Of a stretch of DNA of 64,000 bases, positions 1-8,026 are shown one piece after another. The position numbers and the translations under genes were made by a program. Source of the DNA: GCA-2726865 sp050053595. GTDB lineage: Archaea; Thermoproteota; Bathyarchaeia; TCS64. Position 1 is the first letter of the stretch, and each line of letters begins with the position of its first letter. The stretch spans positions 1-64,000 of the forward strand of contig JASFTK010000001.1 of assembly GCA_050053595.1 (NCBI GenBank), in the 5' to 3' direction. The notes beneath the pieces are model-generated. The model saw only the letters and a program-made list of their open reading frames with translations, was not told where the DNA came from and searched no databases.

Positions 1-1
1 C

Positions 2-484
2 CTGGGGGGCTGGGTCCTGCCCTACAACAAGCCTATCCTCCTCTTGCTCGGTGACACTGAACATCTCGACTATGTCGCGAGGAGCCTGATCAGGATGGGG
101 TACGACGACATCAGCGGCTACCTTGTGCCTAGCATCGTCTCATGGTACAAGGCGGTGTACCCCCTTGAGACGCTCGACCTCATAACCGTCGTCGATCTAA
201 AGGAGAAGATTGATGCGGGCGAGGACTGGCTTGTACTAGACGTGAGGAGCAGGGACGAATACATCGGGGGGCACATCGACGGGAGCCTCAACCTGTATGT
301 GGGGATTCTTGAGAGCTGCGTGGAAAAAGTCCCCGAAGATAGGCCGATAGCGGTTGTGTGCAAGTCGGGCACAAGATCCAGCTTCGCCTCCAGCATCCTC
401 CTCCGGGCCGGACGGGAGAACCTACACAACGTCCTAGGGGGGATGGACGCTTGGAAGACAGCCGGATACCCCGTCACTAAATAA
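2..484 (+). CDS. MBL-fold/rhodanese protein, C-terminal part (cut by window edge)
   Basis: The reading frame is open to the first base of the window, so the gene starts upstream. The visible 160 residues begin with a stretch typical of the end of the metallo-beta-lactamase part of MBL-rhodanese fusions (GGWVLPYNKP, then a D-x-E segment and RMGYDD-GYL). A complete C-terminal rhodanese domain follows, with LDVRS-x-EY-GHI-GS at about residues 78-95 and the persulfide-forming cysteine in the loop VCKSGTRSS (about C120). Rhodanese domains carry sulfane sulfur, and such fusions often act on glutathione- or CoA-persulfides. The two YeeE/YedE sulfur transporters 660 bases downstream on the same strand fit a sulfur-trafficking role. 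The substrate is unknown. Confidence 0.85.
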   Translation: MGGWVLPYNKPILLLLGDTEHLDYVARSLIRMGYDDISGYLVPSIVSWYKAVYPLETLDLITVVDLKEKIDAGEDWLVLDVRSRDEYIGGHIDGSLNLYVGILESCVEKVPEDRPIAVVCKSGTRSSFASSILLRAGRENLHNVLGGMDAWKTAGYPVTK

Positions 485-529
485 CCCCTCCTTATAGGGG
501 TAAACCCTCAGCCCCGCTGACACCCAGAA

Positions 530-793
530 TCAGATGGGGAGTATCGTGCCCTCATACACCGGCGCTACAGGGCTGTTCTTCTCCAAATATTCTGTGAGGA
601 CATCTACTGCATACGTATCTAGATTTTCTCTGTCTGAGCCATATTTCTCCGGCACGCCTTGGGTGGTCAGGAAGTATACGTGGTAGATCTGCCTCTTGCC
701 ACCGACGAAGAGCTCTTGGATCCGCCTCCCCTCGGTGTTCTCGACCTTGAAGTAGATGTCCAGCCCGGGACACCGCTTCACGTAGCCTCCCAT
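530..793 (-). CDS. Hypothetical protein, 87 aa
   Basis: Not recognised. The product is a soluble 87-residue protein without a membrane segment or signal peptide, with a mixed alpha/beta look (IYFKVEN, IYHVYFLTT, NLDTYAVDVLTEYL). GC-rich third positions support coding. The ATG lies directly after an in-frame TAG that ends another short frame (ATG TAG ATG), so the two frames are either translationally coupled or one gene split by a premature stop. It converges on the rhodanese gene. Confidence 0.5.
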   Translation of the reverse strand: MGGYVKRCPGLDIYFKVENTEGRRIQELFVGGKRQIYHVYFLTTQGVPEKYGSDRENLDTYAVDVLTEYLEKNSPVAPVYEGTILPI

Positions 794-931
794 CTACATG
801 CAGGGATTCCGGGAGAAGATGTGCTCCAAATTCTCCTCCATCATCCACCATAACTCCCCCCCCGTCAGCTTGCAGACCGAGAGGTTCGTGGTCAAGGCGA
901 GATTCCACCAGATGAACATGATGAAAAGCAT
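794..931 (-). CDS. Small ORF, 45 aa, possibly the N-terminal part of the 530-793 gene
   Basis: An ATG at 931 opens a 45-codon frame with a hydrophobic, tryptophan-rich start (MLFIMFIWWNLAL) and an ordinary soluble tail (GGELWWMMEENLEHIFSRNP). It ends in ATG TAG, immediately followed in the same frame by the ATG of the 87-residue gene. Third positions are GC-rich as in neighbouring genes. It could be a small membrane-anchored peptide, or the front of one roughly 133-residue protein broken by TAG. No family was recognised. Confidence 0.3.
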   Translation of the reverse strand: MLFIMFIWWNLALTTNLSVCKLTGGELWWMMEENLEHIFSRNPCM

Positions 932-1142
932 ATAGAACCTAAGGCTCGAGAAGGCATTGGGGTGGAGTAGACTCCGACTACAAGGTCTTCTGGGGTGGTA
1001 TCGAGGTGAGCGAGATCGTCGGATACAAGACGTTGGAAGAGGCCGTCGGAGACTCAGCTTTATACAAGGATCCAGCGAGGACTGCGGATCCTGAGATTCA
1101 GCAGTTGAAAACCTTTTTACACAGCCGAAAGACACTTCAAAC

Positions 1143-1604
1143 ATGTTTCCTCTCGGCATCTACCCATACCTAATCGGCGGGTTGATAATAGGGCTCGGCG
1201 TCTCCTTCGTCTACATACTGACAGGTCTCCACTCCACGCAGAGCAGCTTCTTCAGCACGACCATCTCCTACTTCTCAGAGATCCCATACTTCCAGAGGAA
1301 GACCTACCTAGAATCGAGGGAGTGGCGGCTATACTTCGCGGCCAGCGTCATCCTCGGGGCCCTGATCTACACCCTGACGGTGTCCCCTGAAGGATTCTGG
1401 GTCACATCGGTCCAGTGGTGGAGGCTGGTCCTCGGAGGATTCCTGGTGGGCTTCGGCACCAGGCTCTCCAGCGGATGCACTTCAGGGCACGGCATAAGCG
1501 GTATCGCATCGCTATCGTCGACCTCGCTCTACGCCGTCATCACCTTCATCGCCGTGGGTATCATCACGGCCCACGCAATGATGTTCCTGGGGGTGAGCCC
1601 ATGA
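1143..1604 (+). CDS. YeeE/YedE (DUF395) sulfur-transport protein, first half
   Basis: This is a 153-residue polytopic membrane protein of the YeeE/YedE family, whose members move thiosulfate or sulfane sulfur across the membrane. It has about four hydrophobic helices and the family signature GGFLVGFGTRLSSGCTSGH, with the conserved cysteine in SGCTSGHG that is thought to handle sulfur. Bacterial TsuA is a single double-length protein; here the two halves are separate genes, as in PmpA/PmpB-type pairs. The stop overlaps the next start as ATGA (1601-1604), so the halves are translationally coupled and probably assemble together. The nearby rhodanese supports the sulfur role. Confidence 0.85.
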   Translation: MFPLGIYPYLIGGLIIGLGVSFVYILTGLHSTQSSFFSTTISYFSEIPYFQRKTYLESREWRLYFAASVILGALIYTLTVSPEGFWVTSVQWWRLVLGGFLVGFGTRLSSGCTSGHGISGIASLSSTSLYAVITFIAVGIITAHAMMFLGVSP

Positions 1605-2005
1605 ACAAAAAGAACACAGTCCTCTTCATAGGAGGCATACTCTTCGGCTTCGGCCTCGCCTGGGGGGGCATGTCGAAGCCCGAGATCGTGCTCAGCTTCC
1701 TCCAGCTCAAGGACTACGGCCTAGTCCTGCTCATGGGGGCTGCCACCGTCACGACATTTGTGGCGATCAACGTTGTCCCTAGGTTCATGGAGAAGCCCCT
1801 ACTAGATGGCGAGTTCAAGCCTAGGACCCGGGCCTTCAACAGGAACACTATCCTGGGGGCCATCGTCTTCGGCATCGGGTGGGGTTTCTCCGGTCAGTGC
1901 CCGGGCTCCTCGCTGGCGAGCCTCGGCATCGGTAACCTCATGGTCCTGCCGGGAATCGCCGCCATGTTCCTCGGGGCTTACGCGATGGGCCGCCTCTTCA
2001 GCTAG
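1601..2005 (+). CDS. YeeE/YedE (DUF395) sulfur-transport protein, second half
   Basis: This 134-residue membrane protein is the partner of the preceding gene. The start is the ATG at 1601 that overlaps the upstream stop; a longer frame reaching back to 1415 is only a shadow of the first gene. It carries the family glycine-rich helices (GGILFGFGLAWGGM) and the second cysteine motif, GFSGQCPGSSLASL, whose GxCPG core is the counterpart of SGCTSGH in the other half. The two proteins would together form one sulfur-conducting pore. The direction of transport and the exact sulfur species cannot be read from sequence. Confidence 0.85.
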   Translation: MNKKNTVLFIGGILFGFGLAWGGMSKPEIVLSFLQLKDYGLVLLMGAATVTTFVAINVVPRFMEKPLLDGEFKPRTRAFNRNTILGAIVFGIGWGFSGQCPGSSLASLGIGNLMVLPGIAAMFLGAYAMGRLFS

Positions 2006-2353
2006 CTCTTTTCTCCCGATACCTGTTTCATCAGCTGGCATCCAGACCAGAAATTCCTCGATGTGTCTCCTCACCGTCTCGGGCTCAAGCATACATGGCA
2101 GAGAGGAATATACCCCGGTCATCGTCGACATCCCCCAGATTGCTCCTTTCCGTGAGGGGCTGGATGCCACGGTCCAGATCAGTGCGACCCAGATGGAGGA
2201 CGTCAGCCTCAGGGGGCGCCTCTGAGGGAATTGGTTAGCTGGGGGAAGCTTAAGGGGGTCAAGTCTCGACGGTACTCGCTCCCTATCCCGCCTCTCCCCC
2301 CGGTGATGAGGGGCGATGTAAGAATCCGTGTAGCGTATATCTTGGGCTGCCCT
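2006..2353 (+). other. Intergenic stretch of about 350 bases, no supported gene
   Basis: This lies between the 3' ends of the YedE half-gene (plus strand) and the DUF3795 gene (minus strand). Open frames exist on both strands. One minus-strand frame contains the protein-like segment EPETVRRHIEEFLVW, but no frame has a good start, ribosome-binding site or recognisable family. No RNA gene or repeat was seen. Confidence 0.4.
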
Positions 2354-2845
2354 CTACATGTTGATCCTGTTTCTCTCGATGATGCCTCTCCTCAGCACAT
2401 ATTTCTGTTTGATCTTCTCCATCCACTCATCGAGATCCACACCCCTCATCTCCTCATTCGTCTTGACTATCACCTTCTTTCGGTCCTGAAGGGGCCCCTC
2501 ACTCAGCCTGCTGCACGGGAACTCGTCACACTGGTAGCAGAAGTCCACTCCCTTTTCCGTGACGCATTCCCTGACGGGGCAGTCGGGCCACCAGGACCAG
2601 CCGCCCCCGAAGCGGCAGCCCCTACAGGGCTCGTCCTGGGAGGAGAGCCATCTCAGCCCCTCCTTGAACTCCTCGAAGTCGCATGCGCCCTGGGCTTCGG
2701 CGATGAGGCTGAGGGACCGGTAGTCGTCGACGTAGACCATGAGATCCTTCGCCTCCTCTACGATGTCCCCCCTGTGGTATGCGCAGGAGGCGCAGTGGTA
2801 CCTACCGCAGCAGGAGACGTATCTCTGTTTCCCTTTCAAAACCAT
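2354..2845 (-). CDS. DUF3795-type cysteine-rich protein
   Basis: A 163-residue soluble protein rich in cysteines arranged as in DUF3795 proteins: CCGRYHCASCAYHRG near the N-terminus, CRGCRFGG in the middle, then CPVRECVTEKGVDFCYQCDEFPC. Such clusters probably bind zinc or an Fe-S centre; the function of the family is unknown. The start is set at the ATG at 2845, because a strong ribosome-binding site (GAGGGGTGAGG) lies just upstream; a TTG at 2863 in the same frame would sit on top of that site. It is a single gene, transcribed away from the nitrilase promoter side. Confidence 0.75.
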   Translation of the reverse strand: MVLKGKQRYVSCCGRYHCASCAYHRGDIVEEAKDLMVYVDDYRSLSLIAEAQGACDFEEFKEGLRWLSSQDEPCRGCRFGGGWSWWPDCPVRECVTEKGVDFCYQCDEFPCSRLSEGPLQDRKKVIVKTNEEMRGVDLDEWMEKIKQKYVLRRGIIERNRINM

Positions 2846-2946
2846 TCTGTCCTCACCCCTCAATTGATTCTAATGTTAGAAGGCTGTCTATGGTTTTTAG
2901 GAGTTGCTTATCATCTTTAGTAGGTGGAAATGGATGGATCTCAGGC

Positions 2947-4014
2947 CTAAAATCCAAGCTCCTCCAGGAGATCTTCAAGTTCATTGAGGTCCAGCCCGTA
3001 CCTCTCGGCGATAGCTGCGAAAGTTTCTTCGTCCATCTCCCAGACGGCGCTGTCCTCAGTGAGGGGGTCGAGGGGCTCCCCCCTGAGGTCGAGGCGGAGG
3101 AGGTCCCAGCGGGTGTAGTGGCCGAGGGCGTCGAAGTAGGCCTTAGTGTGTCGTCGGTCGTCGGCGTCCAGCTCGACGTAGATGATCTCCTCCCTGTCGA
3201 AGACGGGGCCTTTGAGGATGACGCCCGCGGGGTTGACTATGCAGCTGCCACCTGCGGCGATGTTGAAGTCCCTGCAGTAGTCGGGCATCTGGTCGTCGGG
3301 GATGTACTGGCTGACGCTTATGACGAAGGTCTGGGTCTCGAAGGCGTACTCCCTGATGGCGTGCTCTATGTCGCAGAGGTGGGGCGAGTCCCCCGGCGTG
3401 TACCGGCGCTTGGCCCCCGGGTGGCGCTCCATCACCCACCATCCCGGCCAGACGGCGCAGTGGATCTCCTCCCCCAGGACCGCCATCGCAGCCTTCTGGA
3501 GGGTCATATGGTGCTCATAACAGACGACACCCCCGATAGCCCCAATCTCAGTGTCGAATACTGCGATGTCGTTGATATCCCCCATCCCCCAGATTATCCG
3601 CTCGGCGTGGGTGGGCATCAGCTTCCGGTGTTTTCCCAGGATCTCCCCGTCATCGTCTATGAAGAGGATGGTGTTGTAGAGGGTCTCGCTGCCCACGAGG
3701 TCGCTCATCTCGCTGCACCCCATAACGGTAATGACCCCGGCGTCCATCGAGGCATCGCAGAGGACCTCGGTCTCCTCGCTTGGGATCTCGAGGCTGTTCT
3801 TCTGGTACTCCACCATGAGATCCGACCACCGGCTTATGGGCTGAAGCCCCCTCCAGTAGGGGTAACCTGGGACGAAGGTCTCTGAGAAGACTACGAGCCT
3901 GGCGCCCTCCCTTCCCGCCTCCTCGATGGTCGCGCAGGCCTTGTCTATCGTCGCCCCCTTGTCCATGAAGATCGGGGCCACCTGGGCGGCGGCCACCTTC
4001 ACCTTGTCCAACAT
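2947..4014 (-). CDS. Nitrilase-family carbon-nitrogen hydrolase
   Basis: A 355-residue enzyme of the nitrilase superfamily (branch 1, nitrilase/cyanide hydratase-like), which hydrolyses nitriles, or possibly amides, to carboxylic acid and ammonia. The Glu-Lys-Cys triad is visible: E45 in VVFSETFVPGYP, K131 in GKHRKLMPTHAER and C165 in GGVVCYEHH, with the family glutamate spacing intact. Length and the FVPGYPYW motif match classical nitrilases rather than the shorter omega-amidases. The start is ATG. It is a stand-alone gene among other hydrolases; the natural substrate is unknown. Confidence 0.88.
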   Translation of the reverse strand: MLDKVKVAAAQVAPIFMDKGATIDKACATIEEAGREGARLVVFSETFVPGYPYWRGLQPISRWSDLMVEYQKNSLEIPSEETEVLCDASMDAGVITVMGCSEMSDLVGSETLYNTILFIDDDGEILGKHRKLMPTHAERIIWGMGDINDIAVFDTEIGAIGGVVCYEHHMTLQKAAMAVLGEEIHCAVWPGWWVMERHPGAKRRYTPGDSPHLCDIEHAIREYAFETQTFVISVSQYIPDDQMPDYCRDFNIAAGGSCIVNPAGVILKGPVFDREEIIYVELDADDRRHTKAYFDALGHYTRWDLLRLDLRGEPLDPLTEDSAVWEMDEETFAAIAERYGLDLNELEDLLEELGF

Positions 4015-4092
4015 AGAAAATCGAATGAGAATACAGCCTTCATGTATAAGAAATGGTGGGAGGTTCGCTTGTGCGGTGTTATCTGAGCTGTA

Positions 4093-4893
4093 TCATAGGT
4101 GGGCTTTGAAGAAGGCTTTGAGGCGCTCCTCTATGGGTTTCCCTATACCATAGACGTTATGCCCCACATTGGGGAACAGCTCTAGATTGACGTTCCCACC
4201 TGCCTTCTTGAGTGCCTCGGAGAGAGGGATGGCGTTGGTCGCCGCTGGGATGTTCTCATCCACTTCCCCGTGATAGATAGCCGTCTGAGGGAGGGGAGTC
4301 CTATGGGGAAGACGCTGGAGTCGTGGTAGAGGGTCGTATGGGGCGATCTTTGCGACGGCCTCGTCGTCTGGCATATCCTCGGGGAGACCGTACCCCCTCA
4401 GACAGGGGGCCTTGAACTTCCCCTCCCGGATCACCGCCGTCAAGTGAGCGACAGCCTGCATAACCACGACAGCTCTGACCCTCCCAGCCAAGGGGCCCAG
4501 CAACGAGTTCCAGATAAGGGCTCCACCCAGTCCACCGCCCATGAGCCCAACCCTGTCGGCATCGAATTGGGGGGACTCGACCAAGGCTTTGAAAAGGGCT
4601 GCGTTTGCCGCTACGGAGTCCGGGTTACCCCAGTGGTCCCCGCAAGCGTGGGAACCAGCGATGGCGCAACCCCCACCCTCCATAACCGACCTTAGGTACG
4701 CGGTCTTTGACTCCGTGTCCAGCCAGTCGGCCTCCCCGTCTCTCACGTAACCTCTGGCGCCGTGGTGGTGGACCACGACGGGTACAGGCTGGTCCTTTAT
4801 GAAGATCTTGGGTGTCCAGACATAGCACCACTCGCCCCCTGCCTTGAAGAAGACCCTCTGCTCCCCGTCCTCAAGGAATGGAGCAACAGTCAT
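4093..4893 (-). CDS. Alpha/beta hydrolase (dienelactone-hydrolase-like) lacking the nucleophile serine
   Basis: A 266-residue protein with the alpha/beta-hydrolase fold of the dienelactone hydrolase/acyl-peptidase type. The oxyanion segment (HHHGARGY) is at about residue 42, the acid loop (YHGEVDENIPAATN) precedes the C-terminus and the catalytic histidine is in PNVGHNVYG. At the nucleophile elbow the sequence reads LMGGGLGG instead of GxSxG, with codon GGT at residue 121. The serine is therefore glycine, one base from AGT. It may be an inactive or non-hydrolytic member, or carry a point error. It is not in an obvious operon. Confidence 0.75.
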   Translation of the reverse strand: MTVAPFLEDGEQRVFFKAGGEWCYVWTPKIFIKDQPVPVVVHHHGARGYVRDGEADWLDTESKTAYLRSVMEGGGCAIAGSHACGDHWGNPDSVAANAALFKALVESPQFDADRVGLMGGGLGGALIWNSLLGPLAGRVRAVVVMQAVAHLTAVIREGKFKAPCLRGYGLPEDMPDDEAVAKIAPYDPLPRLQRLPHRTPLPQTAIYHGEVDENIPAATNAIPLSEALKKAGGNVNLELFPNVGHNVYGIGKPIEERLKAFFKAHL

Positions 4894-5056
4894 ACAATCA
4901 CGGGTAGGGCATGGATCTTAAGCGATAAAAGAATATCCAAGGGCTCACACCCCATCACCTAACATAGGAAATGGGTGCTCTCCCGTCCGGATCCCCCATA
5001 ATGGTTCCATTTTTATCAGTATGAGGGGAGAGACTCCTCATCTGTGTTTAACAGTA

Positions 5057-5064
5057 TTTATATA
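5057..5064 (+). promoter_or_regulatory. TATA box of the DUF1624 gene
   Basis: TTTATATA stands out in GC-rich DNA 33 bases before the TTG start at 5097. This spacing suits an archaeal core promoter with transcription starting close to 5085 and a very short leader. Confidence 0.6.
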
Positions 5065-5096
5065 GAAACAAATCATCAGCCTCTGTCTGATTAGAC

Positions 5097-6251
5097 TTGA
5101 CTTTACAGATAGCCAAGTTCAAGGGGATAGCTCAGAGGGGGGTTGGGCGTCTCCAATTCATCGACTTCACCAGGGGCTTGGTGATGATGATCATGGCCTG
5201 GGACCATGTATCTGGTTTCTGGATGAAGATCCACGGCGGATTAGAGGGGATCTACCCTCACAGGAACCCAGCTCTGGACCTCCCCCTCTTCATGGCTAGG
5301 TTCGTCAGCCATTGGTGCGCTCCCACTTTCATCTTCCTGTCCGGGGTCTCCCTTGCACTCTCGGTCCGGAAGAGGCTGGACAGGGGGGATCCCCAGCGGG
5401 ATATCACCGTCCACCTCATAACTCGGGGTGTCCTGCTCCTGATCTTCGAGGCCCTCATCGTCTCCCCTGCCTTCGACCTCCCCCGCCTCTACTTCGGGGT
5501 CATAGCGGCTATCGGCGTCGGCCTTGTCATATTCAGCGTCTACCGTAGAGCCCCGACAGCCGTGATACTGACGATCTCGCTGATCATCATCCTCAATCAC
5601 CAGTGGCTCGACCTAAGCTTCATACCCATGGATGTACCTTGGGGCCACTACCTCAGGAGGATACTCCACGAACCTAACTTCACCTGGCGGCCCTACTTCG
5701 CCCTCTACCCCGTGATCCCCTGGATCGGGGTGATGGGTTTGGGATGGGTCTTCGGCAACTTCCTCAACCACTTCGACCGGGAGAAGCTACCGAGGTTGAA
5801 GCTCCCCTTGGCCCTGATCGGTGTCGCCTTCATCGCCCTCTTCTTCGTGGTAAGGTGGGCGAACGGTTACGGTAACCTGGTTCAGAGGTGGGGTAACAAC
5901 ATCATGGACTGGCTCTACGTCTCCAAGTACCCGCCTAGTATCGCCTTCCTCCTCTGGACGCTTGGCGGGATGTGCCTCTTCCTGGCGCTCGGCCTCCTCA
6001 TCGAGGAGAAAGGGTGGTCAGACAAGAACATCATCGGCGCGGTTCATACCTTCGGGAGGACCCCGCTGTTCTTCTACCTCACCCACCTCTGGTTGTACAG
6101 GCTGAGACTCCCCGGAGCCCCCGTGCCTTTCTATCTGGATCTGCTGCAGACTCTGGGCCTCTGGGCGGTCGGCCTTGTGGTGCTGTGGCTCGTATGTTCC
6201 AGGTATGAAAAGATCAAGAGGAGGTACCCGAGATTCCTCCAGTACATATGA
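5097..6251 (+). CDS. DUF1624/heparan-alpha-glucosaminide acetyltransferase-like membrane protein
   Basis: A 384-residue polytopic protein with about ten hydrophobic helices. The N-terminus (RLQFIDFTRGLVMMIMAWDHVSGFW) is the signature of DUF1624 and of the HGSNAT catalytic family, in which the histidine of the first helix region (here D-H-V-S) is linked to transmembrane acetyl transfer. Later motifs, HWCAPTFIFLSGVSLAL and GRTPLFFYLTHLWLY, are also typical. It would sit in the cytoplasmic membrane and may acylate an exported glycan or lipid. The TTG start at 5097 is placed by the TATA box. Monocistronic; the acceptor is unknown. Confidence 0.8.
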   Translation: MTLQIAKFKGIAQRGVGRLQFIDFTRGLVMMIMAWDHVSGFWMKIHGGLEGIYPHRNPALDLPLFMARFVSHWCAPTFIFLSGVSLALSVRKRLDRGDPQRDITVHLITRGVLLLIFEALIVSPAFDLPRLYFGVIAAIGVGLVIFSVYRRAPTAVILTISLIIILNHQWLDLSFIPMDVPWGHYLRRILHEPNFTWRPYFALYPVIPWIGVMGLGWVFGNFLNHFDREKLPRLKLPLALIGVAFIALFFVVRWANGYGNLVQRWGNNIMDWLYVSKYPPSIAFLLWTLGGMCLFLALGLLIEEKGWSDKNIIGAVHTFGRTPLFFYLTHLWLYRLRLPGAPVPFYLDLLQTLGLWAVGLVVLWLVCSRYEKIKRRYPRFLQYI

Positions 6252-6387
6252 TGGGGATGTACTTCATCATCTCCGTGAATCCGTCAAGGATCTCATGACT
6301 CTTGTGGAACTCCTCATGGGTCACTTTGCTACGCGCAAGCGAGGGAAAAACATCTGAGACTCCTTATACTGGCTTTAATATCGGTTG

Positions 6388-6392
6388 AAAAA
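6388..6392 (-). terminator. T-run terminator after tRNA-Leu
   Basis: On the minus strand the tRNA ends ...CCATAATTTTTCAACC. The run of five T three bases beyond the CCA end is a plausible archaeal transcription stop for the gcvT-gcvH-tRNA unit. Only the T-run supports this. Confidence 0.45.
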
Positions 6393-6395
6393 TTA

Positions 6396-6481
6396 TGGTG
6401 CGGAGGGTGGGATTCGAACCCACGTAGGACTAATCCATTAGGACCTGAACCTAACCCCTTTGGCCACTTGGGAACCTCCGC
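6396..6481 (-). tRNA. tRNA-Leu (anticodon CAG), CCA encoded
   Basis: The minus strand folds into a full class II cloverleaf. The acceptor stem is GCGGAGG with CCTCCGC and the D-stem is CCC/GGG. The anticodon stem TTAGG/CCTAA carries the loop TTCAGGT, giving anticodon CAG for CUG codons. There is a variable arm with a GGA/TCC stem, a T-arm GTGGG-TTCGAAT-CCCAC, and discriminator A followed by an encoded CCA. The long variable arm and A73 fit leucine. It starts only seven bases after the gcvH stop codon on the same strand, so it is probably processed from the glycine-cleavage transcript. No intron is seen. Confidence 0.95.
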
Positions 6482-6488
6482 CCGCAGT

Positions 6489-6899
6489 CTAGTGTTCCTG
6501 CTCCTCGACGTGCTTCCCGTAAGCCCCGGCATCCATGAGGCGGATCCTGTCCCCCTCCCAGTCTGAGGGCTTCAGCTTGGCCACCCAGCCCTCACCGTAG
6601 GGATCGTCATTGATGTACTCAGGGCTGTCCAGCAGCTCATCGTTGACCTCAGTGATGACCCCACCTACCGGGCTGTTAAAGTCTGAGACAGCCTTCACAG
6701 ACTCCAGAGCCCCGATGACCTCCATAAGCTCCACCTCCTCCCCCGATTCGGGGAGCTCTACGAAGACGATCTCATGGAGCTGCTTCTGGGCGTAATCGGT
6801 CACCCCGACGACGATGGTGCCATCGTCCTCAAACCTTGCCCATTCGTGTTCCTCAGTGTAGAACAGACCTTCACGGATTTCATATTCCTCACTCATCAT
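6489..6899 (-). CDS. gcvH: Glycine cleavage system H protein
   Basis: A 136-residue lipoyl carrier of the glycine cleavage complex. It shuttles the aminomethyl group from glycine decarboxylase (P) to the T protein. The lipoyl-attachment lysine is K69 in ALESVKAVSDFNSPVGG, and the flanking motifs (FYTEEHEWAR, VGVTDYAQKQLHEIVFVELP, NDDPYGEGWVAKLKP) are all present. The start overlaps the gcvT stop (ATGATG), indicating translational coupling; a second ATG directly follows the first. The P protein and lipoate enzymes are not in the window. Confidence 0.95.
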   Translation of the reverse strand: MMSEEYEIREGLFYTEEHEWARFEDDGTIVVGVTDYAQKQLHEIVFVELPESGEEVELMEVIGALESVKAVSDFNSPVGGVITEVNDELLDSPEYINDDPYGEGWVAKLKPSDWEGDRIRLMDAGAYGKHVEEQEH

Positions 6900-8026
6900 T
6901 TATCCCTCTTCCAACCGTACACGGAATCATCATAAAAAGGGTGCGACTTAACTATTTTTCCATCCACCAACCTATCCCGTATACGGATCTTCACAGGTGT
7001 CCCACGCTTCCTGTGCTTCCTCTGGACATAGCCAATGGCAATACCCACACCCAGGGTAGGGGAGAGACCTCCGCTGGTGATCTCACCGATAACCTCCTCC
7101 CCCTCGCCGTCCAGGATCTCATAGTGCGCCCGGGGTATTCCCCGGCCCACCATTTTGATACCCACCCGGGACCGCTTGAGCCCAGCCTCCCGGATCTCTT
7201 GGAGGGCTTCCTTCCCGATGAAACCGCCCTCCTTCTTGAATTTCACCACCCAACGGAGCCGGGCCTCTAAGGGGTTGATCTCCTCGGTGATATCGTTCCC
7301 GTAGAGGTTGAGCCCCGCCTCAAGCCTCAGGCTGTCCCGGGCGCCTAGACCGCAAGGGGTGGCACCGTTCTCTATCAGGGCCTCCCATATCTCTAGGGCT
7401 TTCACCGGCTTGTCCACAGGACAGTCAAGGACAAAGACCTCAAATCCGTCCTCCCCCGTGTAGCCAGTGCGTGCAGCCATACACTCATGCCCCAAGACTG
7501 TGACCTTCCCCAGGGTGAACCTCTCGATCTTGGAGACATCCTCCTCGGTGACCTTCTGGAGGACCTCCTCTGCCTCAGGGCCCTGCACCGCTATCATCGC
7601 GATCTCGTTCGAGACGTCCTTGAGCTCCACCTCGAAGCCCTCTGAGTTCTCCTTGAGCCAGTTGAAGTCCTTCTCCCGGTTCGCCGCGTTGTAGACGATG
7701 AAAAACTTCTCATCGCTCAACTTGTAGGTGATGAGGTCGTCCACAATACCGGCGTCTGGCTTTAGCATCACCGTGTAGAGCCCCTCCATCTGGCCTAGTC
7801 TAGAGACATCGTTGGTAACAACCCGATTGACAAACGCTTCAACCTCCGCCCCCTCAGCGAAGGTCCTACCCATGTGACTGGTGTCGAATATACCCACCGA
7901 GTTGCGAACGGCATGGTGCTCCGGGATGATCCCCTCGAACCAGACGGGCATCGCAAAGCCCCCGAAGTCAACAACATTCCCGTGCTCAGCGTGATATGCG
8001 TACATATGGGTTCTCTTTAGATCCAA
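6896..8026 (-). CDS. gcvT: Glycine cleavage system T protein (aminomethyltransferase)
   Basis: A 376-residue tetrahydrofolate-dependent aminomethyltransferase that releases ammonia and makes methylene-folate from H-protein-bound aminomethyl. Family marks: FGGFAMPVWFEGIIPEHHAVRNSVGIFDTSHMG near the N-terminus with the catalytic aspartate of the FDxSHM segment, the motif CMAARTGYTGEDGFEVF, and the C-terminal barrel (RGIPRAHYEI, TSGGLSPTLGVGIAIGYV). The start is TTG at 8026; an internal ATG is possible seven codons later. It is the first gene of gcvT-gcvH-tRNA-Leu. Archaeal one-carbon pools may use tetrahydromethanopterin or folate; this cannot be told here. Confidence 0.95.
   Translation of the reverse strand: MDLKRTHMYAYHAEHGNVVDFGGFAMPVWFEGIIPEHHAVRNSVGIFDTSHMGRTFAEGAEVEAFVNRVVTNDVSRLGQMEGLYTVMLKPDAGIVDDLITYKLSDEKFFIVYNAANREKDFNWLKENSEGFEVELKDVSNEIAMIAVQGPEAEEVLQKVTEEDVSKIERFTLGKVTVLGHECMAARTGYTGEDGFEVFVLDCPVDKPVKALEIWEALIENGATPCGLGARDSLRLEAGLNLYGNDITEEINPLEARLRWVVKFKKEGGFIGKEALQEIREAGLKRSRVGIKMVGRGIPRAHYEILDGEGEEVIGEITSGGLSPTLGVGIAIGYVQRKHRKRGTPVKIRIRDRLVDGKIVKSHPFYDDSVYGWKRDK

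Noticed and set aside
1802..2170. 122-codon minus-strand frame over the YedE 3' end
   Set aside because: Most of it is antisense to the membrane gene; only a short unique part looks protein-like and has no start signal.
2779..3885. 368-codon plus-strand frame
   Set aside because: Antisense of the nitrilase gene; Val/Asp/Gly-rich shadow composition.
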